From Rhizaria sp. SCN 62-66 (Eukaryota; Rhizaria, unplaced): DNA of 64,000 nucleotides. Each line of letters opens with the position of its first letter. Position 1 is the first letter of the stretch. Position numbers and translations under genes: made by a program. Under the pieces are notes generated by a model. The model was given only the letters and a program-made list of their open reading frames with translations. It was not told the origin of the DNA and ran no database searches. Location: contig MEDY01000002.1 of NCBI GenBank assembly GCA_001724265.1, forward strand, positions 124,001-188,000, written 5' to 3'. This document shows positions 38,652-51,200 of the stretch, one piece after another.

Positions 38652-40829
38652 ATGTCGGCACCCGGCACCAGCTCCCCCGAGGAGGCGGCTTCTAGAATGA
38701 ACGCCCTCTTCGCCCCTATCGGCGACGATACACTCGCTTCAGCTTCATTCTCAGCCTCTGGCACCGCTGCCGCTGCCGCTGCCACTGCTCCCGCTGCCAC
38801 AGCGGCGCTCGCGGCCTCCGCGACGTTAACTGCATCGCCCACCGACACGAGCTCTACCGCCACCAGCTCCACTGCACCGGGCGGCGCTGGCGCTGGCGCG
38901 GGCACTGCCGGGAGCCTCTACGTCAGCGATACAATGCTCACAGCCGCCGCCGCGACCGGCCTCCTCAGCGGCGGCGGCGGCACTGCGACACGGCTTAGCT
39001 ACCCTACCACGAACCCTGCGACTGCGACGATGGCGGCGGCGACGGCGACGGCGACTTTGCTCCCGTACAACTCGTCTCTCCCCCCAGTCGCCCCGGCCGC
39101 CACTGGCGGCGAACTCGTGACTGGGCCTTCTTCTTTCATTGGCAGCGGCTCTCTTGTTACTGGCCCTGCTGTGAACGCCCCCCCGTTTGGCAGCTTTACA
39201 CGCGCAACCACCGTGCCCGCGACGATTGCTGAGCGGAGCAACGAAGGCACCCCCCAGCCGTCCCCCTCTCACGCGACCACGCACACTGTTTCGAGCGCTC
39301 GCACCGACGCCCCTCCTGCTCCCGGTCACTCGGCGAGTGCTCACGGTCACTCCGGCGCGACTGCTGCGGCTCACGGTTGCTCGGCGACAGGCATTCCCCC
39401 GGCCCCTGTGCCGATGGCGATGCCTGTAACGGTGTCCGGTGGCTTTGGCTCTGTCTCTGGCTTTGGCGCTGGCGCTGGCACTGGCGCTGGCGCTGGCATG
39501 GGGACAGTGGAGTCAACCCTGCCGTCCCGGGCGTCTTCCCGCGCGTTCCCCGACGACCCCGCAGCGTTCGCGTCACTGCCGCAACCGGCGATGCTGGCTC
39601 TCCCTTCGATCGGCAGCGCCAGTGACGCGGTGCCCGTGCCCACTGGTGTTTCCACCCAGCGAGGGGGAGGAGGCATGGGTACTGGCTACGGAGGCATGGG
39701 TACCGGATATACAGGCATGGGTACTGGTTCGAGTTCGACGACCGAGAGCCCTACTGACAGCGCACACAGTCAAGGTCGCACTGGCACTGGCGCAGGTAAC
39801 AGCAATAACATGGCGAGGAATGCGAATGTGAATATGAACAACGTGAGCGCGGGCGCTATTACTGGCAGCAGTAATGCAAACAATAACGCTGCTGCTGCCG
39901 CTGCTGTTTATAGTGGGCAGAATGGGATGTTTTCATTCACTGCTCCCATTCTCACTACACTCCCCAACAACAACAGCAACAACAACAACGACATTAGTAA
40001 GAGCACCAACAACGCTGCTGCTGCTGCTGCTGCTGCCAATGATGCGACTGCGGTGGCGGCGAATGCGGCTGCGGCGAATGATAACAACGGCTTCACCAGT
40101 GCGCTGTCACCCTTCGCCGCTGCAATCATGCAGATGGCCACTGTTCCCTCACAACAGCAGCAAACGGGTACTTACACCAGTGTAGGTGCCTCACAGCAAG
40201 CTACCAGTGCGTTAGTGCCGCCGAGGCCGACAGGGGCTCTGTTATCGCATATCTTAGCGTCGTCAGCTGCTTCCAACGCTGTCACAGTCACAAGCTCGAG
40301 CTCTAGTTCTAGTTCTAGTTCTAGTTCTAGCTCTAGCAGTGGCACCGGCTCTGGCTCTGGCCTGGGATCTGATTTCGGCGTTGCTGCTAGTTCTGCGGCT
40401 TCGCAACAACATCAGCAACAACAGCAGGGCCGGCCTAACTTAAGCGCGGGCGGGGGGTCTTCGCGGCTGAACTTAAGCGCAATGGCGATCCCAGCCGGTT
40501 TGCCCCCGTCTATCCAGGCGAAGCTTGCGGAAGCTCTCGCGAACGCCACTGCGAGTCACCACCCTGGCCACACTAACGCTCACACCTCCCACAACAATCA
40601 TAGCAACAACAATACGGGTCTCAGTGCGGGTCATCCCAACAATGTAAGTGGGTTTGCCGATGTAAGTGCGATATCTGCTCACAATGTAAGTACTGTCGCC
40701 GCTCATAACACGAGCGCGCCGCAACAGCAGCAGCTGCAGCCACAGCAGCAGATGAGGCAGCAGTTGCAGCTGCACGAGTACTAGCGCCAGGCGACTGCAA
40801 TGCTGCAGCAAAAGCAACAGGAGTTGCGT

Positions 40830-40871
<42 letters not shown>

Positions 40872-42055
40872 CACCATGCTAGCTACGGTTCGCAGCCGCA
40901 GCCGCATGCACCGTCACAGCTCCAGAAGCAGCAGCAGCAGCAACAGCTACAGCAGCAGCAGCAGCAGCAGCAGCAGCGGCATGTTGCTCAGGACGACGAC
41001 GAGTACACTGGTCACGGCGACTACACGATCGATGAACTGCTATCGATGCCCGATAACGCGACATTGCCTCAGTCGCGTGCTCACGGTCACTCCGCTGCTC
41101 ATGGTCACTCTCAGAGCCGTGGCCGTTACCGTGAGCGCGTCCCAAGTGACCGTGAGCGTGAGCGCAACATCGCCCACAACACTGCTGCTGCTGCTGCTCT
41201 TGCTCACAGTCACTCCAGCTCACAGTCTCAGCCACAGTCTCAGCAGGCCCAGGCTCAGGCGCAGGCGCAGTCTCAGGCGCAGTCGCCGTGGGGCAGTCAC
41301 AGTCTGTTGACCCGCGGTTTGCCCCCCGGCGCCCGTGCTACGAACAGCACTGTCGTCCCCGATAACAACAACAACAACGCAGCAGCAACAACTGCGTCAT
41401 CGAGTAACGCCGCTAATGCGACTGCTACTGTTTCTGCGCAGAGCCAGCCTCAGCCTCAGATGCCTTCGCAGTCTCAAGCTCAGCCTACTCAGACGAAGCC
41501 GCCGCAGAGTGCGAATGTAGGTACCCCCGACGTCGGTGTAAGTAGCACGTCTCTCAGTGCACTGGCGCGTGCACATATCAACACCGGCCTCTATGCGAAG
41601 CCGCAGACGATCGCTTACAACGACAGTGTGAATGCGAACTCCGTTGCTGCTGGTGCTGCTGCTGGTGCTGGTGCTGCTGCTGGTGGTGGTGGTAATAATG
41701 GTAACACAAGCGTGGCTGCGGGCGCGTTTGACGTCACCATTGCCGGAGACCTCTCATTCTCCGCTCCCATTCACAACAACAACACCAACAGTAACAACAA
41801 CAACGCGAACGCTAATGCCATTGTTAATGCACATACAAGCGCGAATCCGAGCAATAACTCGTTTTTCGCGGATCCGTCGCTTTTTTCGGAACGGCCCGCT
41901 CCTAATCCCACTAAACGCAGTTGGTTGCAGCAAGGCGCTATCCCGGCGACCCCAAGTGCGGCGAACAGCAGTATCATGGCTGAGAACGAACACACTGTGA
42001 TGTCTCGTCAGAGCTACGGCAACAACGCTGCTCCTGCGGCCAACGTTCAGCAGCA

Positions 42056-42094
<39 letters not shown>

Positions 42095-42686
42095 CCAGCC
42101 TCAGCAGCAGTCTCAGTCTCAGCAGCAGCAGAACCAGGCTCAGTTTCAGCCTCAGCCTCAGCAATACCAGCAGCAGCTTTATCAACAGCAGCAGCAACAA
42201 CAATACCCTGGATTCCTACCTGCCCCTGAGACCGGGCCCCCTTTACAGAACGGACCCTTACATTCTCAGTCTAAGAGCCCTGCTGCTATGAAGCCTCTCC
42301 GCAGCAAACGTGGCGGTTCAAACACGAACAATGATGACGATGGCGGAAATGATGGGTTTGGTAACCTGGTACTTAAGTCCGAGTACTTACATTCCCCGGA
42401 CGCGTCGCGGGTACTTACACCGCGTGACCTCCCGCAAAACACTTACCCTGCGTCCAACAACAACATCAACAACAATAACAGCAACGTGAACGCTCGTCCT
42501 CATCAACAGCAGCAGCAGCACCAACAGTATCCTCAGCAACCGCAGCAGCAGCAACATTACCAGCCTTTGCAGTCACAGTTGCAGTTGCAACCGGGTCTTG
42601 TTCGCACTGGTGCTGAATCCTTAGTGCCGCACACGTACAGCTCTAAGGCTGGGGGTACTTACATTCACCCTGGCTGGCAGCAAGCA

Positions 42687-42717
<31 letters not shown>

Positions 42718-44053
42718 GGCCGTCTCAGCCTCAACCTTCGATCAATAGTGGTGATTTTGGCAGTGACCACGACAACGGCAACAACGGTAACGGTAACGAC
42801 TGGCAATTTGCCAGTTTGCCCGACAGCGCCCGCGACGCGCAGACCGACACGCATAATGCACAGTCTGTTTCTCGCCCGCAAGGCTCTGTTAGTGCTGCTG
42901 CTGCTGCTACTGCGGCTGCGGCTCCTGGTGATGTTTCGTCGCATTTACGCTTGCTCAAGGCCCGTAACCCCTCTGCCCGCGCCCGCAACAGCAGCAGCAA
43001 CAACAATGACTCTACTAAAAACACCGCTAGCGCTGCACAACAACAACAGCAGCAGCAACAGCAACAGCGGTTTGTAAATAACAATGCTAACATCGAGGCC
43101 GACAGTCTCGCTGGCTTTGGCAGTAGCTCGAGCGATGCGTTCACGAATGTAAAGGGTACTTACATCGGCGGCAATGACTCTGGAGCTGAAGTATTCCTGC
43201 CTGGTCCGGACGCGATCTCGCGCAACCCCACAGGTACCGGTGCACGTGAGGGCGCGAGCCCCTTAGACGGGGGTCTAAGTACCCACTTAGCCAGCGTCGA
43301 GCTCGGCCCTGAGTTCTCACAGGCGCGCTCGGCTCTCCGCGGCTTCACCCATCCCAATAGTACCGAGGCGGGGGACACGGGCGGCGCTTCTCATAGTAAG
43401 GAGGCGGGAGACGGCTGGTTTGCGAGAATGGAGGCTGAGCTTGGTCAGAGGCAAGATGAGTTGGTTGACATCACCCAGTCACGCCAGCAGCAACAACAAC
43501 AACAACAGCAGCAGCTGCAGCAACAGCAGCAGCTGCAACAACAGTTGCAAGAACTGCAGCAACAGCAGCAACAGCAACAGCTTCAGTTGCAACAGTTACA
43601 ACAACAGCAGCAGCAGTCGTTCACTGCTTCTGGCACGATGACTGATCCTAACGCAGCTAACTCTAACAACTTTGATAATGCCAATATCAACACCAACAGC
43701 AACAACGACACTAGCGTTCATGGCGGCAGTGGCAGTGGCAGTGGTAGTTACCTCGGTGTTGTGGTGCCGGCCACCGCAGCTATTGCGTTCAACCGCCCTC
43801 GCGTCAGTCTCCTTGACGACAACGATATGGACAATAACAACAACACCGCTATCACTGCTACGGCCCCCACTGTTCCGGTTCCGAAAAATGTCATCCCGGA
43901 GGAAGACGATGACATTAGTGCAATTTCGGACGTCGACGCTGATGCTCACAACGCCCACAACAAAGGCGGGCGCGGGCTCAACCTCAACAGTGGAGGTGAT
44001 ACTGACGATGACAACTTGTTCAACGACTTACGCGACCTCGGTCACAACACTGA

Positions 44054-44098
<45 letters not shown>

Positions 44099-45200
44099 TG
44101 CTGAGGCGGCTGAGGCGGCTGAGGCTGAGGCCAGGGCACTGGAAGCGAAGGCTCGGGCTGATGCCGAGAGGGACGAGGAGGAGAAGCAGCGTCACCTTTG
44201 CGCGCTCGCACTCGCATTGGCAACGCCGTTGCCGCCGACGCCGAGGCTGACTTCGGCGACGCCGGTGCCTGGGTACCCTCCGCCGCTGCCCACCCCTCGC
44301 ACCTCGGCCGCCGCCGCCGCCGCCGCTGCCGCCGCCGCCGCTGCTGCTGCTGATGCGGAGGCTGAGGCCAAGGCCAAGGCTGAGGCTGAGGCCAAGGCTA
44401 AAGCTGAAGCTGAGGCTGCTGCCGCCGCCGCCGCTGCTATTGCTGCTGCCGCTGCTGCTGCCGCGAGTGCGCCGGCCCCGCCGCCGCGGCCGCCATCGAG
44501 GGTCGCCCCCGTCCCGCAGCCACAGCCGGCGCCGCCGCCACCACCGCTGCGCGCGGGGCCAGCGAGTCTGTTCGACCAGATCATCATCGTTGCACCGACC
44601 GGCCCCATAGTATTCCCCCCGCCTTGCTTCGCCCCCACTCTCCTCTCGGGCAATATCAACGCCAACAGCGGTAGCGCGAGTGCGGGCAACGTCAATGCGA
44701 GTGTGAGGTTCGGGTGTAATAGTGACCGCGAGTTCATCTCCTTCAACAGCACCACCACGACGGACAGCAGCGCTAACAACTCAGCTGCGAGTGCCGGTTC
44801 TAATAAGGCGGGTGACGGTGAGCAGCCGGTGGGGTACTTACACGATAAGCCGCCCCCTTACGCGACTCCGTTCTTACCTCCGAATCACAGCAACCAAAGT
44901 AGCCCTCTTGCAGCAGCTGCTGCTACTACTAATAACAATAATAGCACTTTGCCCTCGTTTGCTGACTATGCACAGTGGCCTGTGCCGGCGTCCATCACGT
45001 TCAAGTACCCCTTACACTCCCCGTGCGGCTTAACTTCCGACGACCTGCTGCCGTTCATCCTGCCCCCCTTACCCGTGCCCTTAGACAATAACTACAGCGA
45101 GTTAGCTCCCAGTGCTATTAGGGCGCCCACGGTCACTGCCGCGCTCACGGTCAAGGCCGTGCTAGCCCCTTACACACCTCTAAGTATCACATCTAGCGCT

Positions 45201-45231
<31 letters not shown>

Positions 45232-48200
45232 CTGGTTTAGCGGAGAATGTAAGTACCCCCTTACAGCACGCGAACACGAGTGGACTCGAAGCCAGTCTCC
45301 CCTCAAACAACTCTAATGGTTCGAACGCGACGGCAACGACGACTGCTCCGACTGTCATCAATCCTCGTTTCGCCGTCTCATCTCCCGGCGGCGGCGGCTT
45401 AACTTTATCCCGCGCCGAAGCCTCCGCCTACAGCGAAAGCCACGCCCTGACCCCGGCGTCCGGGCTGCTGCTCTTCACTGGGCCGTACCCGCACAAACAG
45501 CGGTCCGCCACGGGCAGTTGGTGCTGGATGGCACGCGCCCCCCGCGGCCGCGGCGCCTCCAGGGTCGGGCTTGGCGCCGGCGGCGCGCTCGGCGACGCGG
45601 TGTACGGCTTAACTTTAGTGGCGTACCAAAAACTCGCAGTGACCAACACACACGCACACGCGAGTGCGAGTTCGAATGTAAGTACCCCTCAGACGCAGAC
45701 GCAGAGCGGTGTGACTGCCGATGACTGGCGCAGCGACGCGTGTGTGCGTGCGACGTCCGTTCTCGCCCCGCGGCTACTCACGGTCACGAGCCGTTACCCG
45801 TTCTTTCCGCTCATGTGGGGTGTGTTACAGGTCATTTCGGCGCACTTACACGCCGCTGACGTTGTGAAGAATCTAAATACCTTGCTGTTTAGTGTCGCTG
45901 CCGCAGCAGCGCAGTCGCCGCTGCAGACCGGGGTACTTACATCGGCGGCGCAAGTACTTACATCGAACAGCAGCAGTGGGCCGGGTGTGCCTGCGAGGCC
46001 CTCTAGCCGTAATGGCAGCGTGACCCGTTTAAGTGCCCAGGCCCCGGGAAGTGCTTCCTTCGCCGCCGGTGAGCCCGACTCCCCCCGGTATGCGCCGCCG
46101 CCGATTGACCCCACAACAGCAGCGATCACTGCAGCCGCCTCCGCCGCCGCCGCTGCTGCCACCGGCAACGCCAACCCTAGCGCTCACCATAGTGCGACCA
46201 CAGCGATGGTGCCGTATATCGCTGCCTGTGTTGTGAACACCGCGGGCTCCCCTGTGAGTTCCGGTCCGAGTTATAACCACACGGGGTTTCAGTATGTTGG
46301 CCCGGGCCAAGAGGAGGCTGCGGCTGCGGCAGAGACGAGCTACACGTGCCCTCTCTCCAACGAAGCCACGACGTACGTTCAAAACAATATCAAACAAACT
46401 TCAACTATATTTCACCCTTAATGTCGGTAATTCACGCTTGATTCGAGTAAAAAGCTACTTTTAATGGTAAAATCACGTCTTGATCCAATTCAGCTCTATT
46501 TTTACGTTTACCCCCTTAATTTTATATCTCTTTTTTTGAGTGTATTGTTGCTCTTCCTCTTGTTCCTGTTCCCTCTTTCTTAGTCCCACGGACATGCCAC
46601 AGCTGTTGCGCTTCATCGCACTCGCCTGCAGCCAGGCCGTGCCGTCCGCCGGCTACTCTCTGTCGCTGCCGCTGCCCCCAGTGCCGAGTTTGCCCGCCAG
46701 ACTGGCAGCCAGGCTCCGCGCCTCCTTGCCTCTCCCCCCCGCTTCTCCCTCGAACTCCAACAACAATAACCTTAGCACCAACAATACCAATATCAATACT
46801 AACGGATATTACGGCAATAACGTGGGTGGGAATGCTATTTTGGTGAGTACCCGTGCCGGTACGCCTAGCGTCGCCCGCGCCACCCCGACCCCCTTAGTCG
46901 GTAGTCTAAGTGCCCCCTTAGAACCGCTGTACCCTCTAAGCACCCGCCGCACCGCCTCCCTACCCGCGCGGCCTCTGCTGCTTCTCGCCCGCGGGACCCC
47001 CTTGCCGCCCGCGTCGCGCCGCCGCTGGCACGCACTCCTGCCGCTCAGTGCCGGTACTTACTCCCACGGCCTCCGCCTGACGCTGGCTCCGGTCACCGGC
47101 GCCGGACTCGGCTCGGGCGCGGCGGCCGCGGGGACGCCCGCTGCGGCCGCGGGCGCGGGCGAGGTCGCGGCGGCGCTGACCGAGCTGTACACGCCACCTG
47201 TCCTGGCGGCCGCAGTGCCTGCTGCGAGGGCCGGAGCCGTGACGCCCGCGCCGCCGCCGCACATGCTTGGCCTGGGCGCGAACTGCAACAATTACAACAG
47301 CGTCGTCACGGTCACGGGCACGGGTACCGGTAACGCGGGTGCGGGCGATGCTGCCGCGGTCACGGGGAACCAAGCAGCCCCCATAGGTTCCATGGGTTCC
47401 ATTGGCGGCGGCGCGAGTTCTGTCTCTGGCTCTGGCTCTGGCTTCGTTTCAAGTAGTGTAGATACGGTGTGCTACCTTACTTACACGCGTCCGGCGATCC
47501 CGGTCCTGTTCGGTCTAGTTAAGCCGCACCCCAGCATCCACCCCCCTTACATGACGCTCGCGCACACCCTTACACTGTCTGCGACGGCGGGGTGCCCACA
47601 GTCGCCCCACCCTGAGGCGCGCATTATCCCCTTAGATTCCGCTCTAAGTACCCCAGATGGCGGGAGCGCCAGCGGTTCTGCGTATTATAGCCCGGCTTAC
47701 GCACGCGCGCTGCAGCTATTGCGTGGGCTCTGGCTGCGGAAGCATCACCAGCAGCTACGCGAGCAAATCAACCCCGGTCTGAGCAACAACGGGGGGATCG
47801 GGAATAATATGCTCTTGCAGCAGCAGCTGCAGCAGCAGCAACAGCATCAGCTTCAGCAGCAGCAGTTTGGTGGCGGCGGCAACGGACTTGGTTTCAGTGG
47901 CAGCAGCAACAACTTGCTTATGAACAACGCTGCTTTGATGAGAAGCAATAACAATAACGCCCTCAACGCTCAGTACACCGCGTTGCTTTCACACCACCAG
48001 CATGCTTTGCAACAACAGCAGCAGCTGCAGCAGCAACAACAGATGCTCGCGATGCAGGGACAACAGCGTGGAGGTACTTACAACGCTTACTTGCCGTCGT
48101 CCGGTTTGCTCGACGCGTCCACTCTAAGTACCCTCCAGGGCCTTACTCCTCAAGAGGCCGTTCCTCGCTTGCTCATGCTTCTGCAGGCCAACGGTAGCGG

Positions 48201-51200
48201 CATCAACAGCAACATGATGATGGGCAATAATAATAATACCGCATTCCCCGGGTCCGATTTTTTCGGTCCCCTGCTTCCTCCGCCCGCGCCGCACCAAACT
48301 GGTCTCCCGTTCCCCACCAGCAGTCACGCGTACCGGCCGCGCTCGCGCACCCATGCTCCCAACAACACCACCAGCGGCGGCGCCTCGGTGACCGTGGGCA
48401 CCATGGGTACCGGGGGTGGTATCTCTGGCCTCGGGGCTGGTTTCGCTTTGATGCCAGCCTCCGCGGCCTCCGCCGCCGCGCTGTCAGCGCCTGGACTGTG
48501 CGCTGTTGCCGACCTCGCCAGCGCCGCTTCGCTCGAGGCGGCTTACATTCTCGCACAGTGGTGCGCGCCCGCGGCCTGGGGCGCCGGCCAGGACCTGCCT
48601 GCGCTGACGGCGCCGCCCGCGCCGCTGCCGCGCCTGCTGCCGACGGGCGGGGCCGTTGTTGTGGTCCCCGCGGCGGCGGTGTTGCGCGGCGACGGCGTCT
48701 ACCTGCTGTCTGTGCGCGCGGTCGGGGCGCGGCTGCGAGTCAAGTCGACGCTCATGGACGTGATCTCGTGCTCGTCGGGCTCCACCGTGGTGGAGGATCC
48801 GCCGACGATGTCCACGATGCAGCGGAAGCCGGTCAACAAGGCGCTCAGTACCACCACCAACGCGCTCGCGAACGCGCTGCTGTACGACAGCCCGTACTAC
48901 GACGACGCCACCGCCAACAACAACAACAGTGACAACGACTACTTCTCCACAGCGAACGGCGGCGCTAGCAGTCATACGATTGTGGGACTGACTGGCGCGG
49001 AGTTTTTCGGTCCCGCGAATCGCCATTTGTCGTTACTGACGGTCACGGCACCGGGCATTCGCCCCGCACGGCCCCCCGCGCCTCTGAACAACAGGTACGT
49101 TCCACTGTAATCTGACAACAAATTTAAGATTAGCTGGATATTTTCTAACTGAATGAAGTATTTGCTTTTGATTTGATGTTTCATATTTCATATCTTATTT
49201 TTGTTTTGTCAATGCACATCTTGAGGTATATTCAAACAATGTTGTTTTCCAGCCGCTTACACTTCAATCTCTGCCCTCATGTGCTTCGTATTTCAACCAA
49301 CTCATCACCCGCAGTTCTTCGAGGCGCCGCAGCGACTTTTTCGGTCCATCCGCGGCCACCCCTCTGGCGCAGAGTCCCCCCGCGCCCTTGTCCATCGCCA
49401 GCAACACCAACACTGGCACCGCCGCGGGCTCCGTGTTCATCGTCGGGACGACGCTCGCAGCGGCGGGCGCTGCCTCGGCGGCGGCTGGATGCGCCCCGAT
49501 CCACTTACAAACCGGTCTAAGTACCACGCCCGGCGTAAGTACCCCCGCGGTGAGTGTGAGTTTTGCGGTTTGCGCAGCGTACGGCTTCCTCGCCGCCCCG
49601 GCCGGCGGATGCTATGGCCGGACGCCCGCGGCCGCGGTGGCCGCCCGCCGCGCCCGGCTGCTGCAGTTAAACACGCTGCTGTACTCACACCAGCAGCAGC
49701 TTTCGTACCATTCCCAGCAGCAGCAGCAGCAACAGCAGCTGCAGTATCAACAACAACAGCAGCAGCAGGTTCTATGGCAAACTCCTTCTCAACAGCATCC
49801 GTCACAGCAACAGCAACCGGGACAGTTACAGGGACAGACTGTTTACGGCGCCAGCGACGGCTCTCCCGACCCCTTACCCGCCTTACTCTCTCTCGCCCAA
49901 CCCTATTCCCCCGCCGTCGCCGCCCTTCTCATCGCGTCCCACCCGCCTCTGCTGCTCGCCACAGCCACGGCCACTCTCCCGGCCCTTGCCACCGCCATCG
50001 CTACCGAACGCACTGCACTCGCCCGTGCGCGGTCGCGCTTAGATGCCGTCGAAGGGAAGATCTTTTCGGTCCTTGACACCTCCACCGCGGCTTTGCGCGA
50101 GGCGGGTGTGGTTTTACCCAGTATGTCCGTCGCAAGCCCATACGATTCCTCGGATAGCGGCTTAACTTCAGGAGCGAAGGGCGGCCTAACTTCCGCGCCA
50201 GGCAGCTTGACTTCCGCGCAAGATGCGATGTTACGCCGCCACGCGCGCGCCCGGTTTGAGAGCCGTGTTGTTGCGCTGTTGTTACACGGTTTAGACGTCA
50301 AGGAGTCGTATTTAGCACAACAACAAGCGACTGTCGTGCAACTAGCACTGACACTGGGCGGATTGGCGCAGGAGTTTGCTGTGACAATGGAGAACTATGA
50401 TTACAGCATTACAACTCTAAGTACTGCCTCCACGCAGCAGCCTTTGCCTGGTGTAAGTGGGAATGCCACACGTTTAGCTGGCGGAGTCATCCCGCCTGTC
50501 CCCTTAGCTGCCCAGAAGGCCGGCTATATCCAACAACAGCAACAACAGCAACAGCAACAATACGCTGGTGGTTTGCGCCCCCCCGTGCCCCTTGGCGCGA
50601 GCGTAAACACGGCCAGCAGCTCCGGCGGCGGCGTTCACGCCTTGTCACAGGCGCAGTTGCAGCAGTTGTCGCAGCTCCAGCAGCAGCGCCACTCCGCGGC
50701 CGCGCACTTCGCGTCTCTGGCGGCCGGAGCGCGCGCCGAGGCCGTCCGCACGCAGTTGGAGAACGATGCGGTGCTGCTGCGGCACGGGCGCGCGGCTGAG
50801 GGGGAGCTGGCTGCGCTGGCGGCCGCGGCCGGCTGGGCCACAGTCATCACGAGCAAGAGCTCGAGCGCGAGTACCAGAGGTACCGGCGGTACCACCGGTG
50901 CATGTGGCCCCTCGACTGCCGCCTGTACCGATGCGGTGAGTGCTGAGGTCGTGGTGTTGGATACCTCGGCGTTCTTTCCAGCGGCACAGAACAACGCGCA
51001 TAGCACAGCGCTCGTTGTTGCCAGTAGCAGTCGCCCCAGCACTCCGCGCATCGGCCCTGGCGCCGACCCTGGCGCTGCCGCTCTCAATAACCCTGCGAGT
51101 AGCAGTGGCGCGCCCGGCAACGGGTCTGTCGCGCCGCCGCCGATTCCGACGACGCCGCGCCGCACCAGCGTTGTTGCTGCGGCCGGCGCGAACTTTAACT

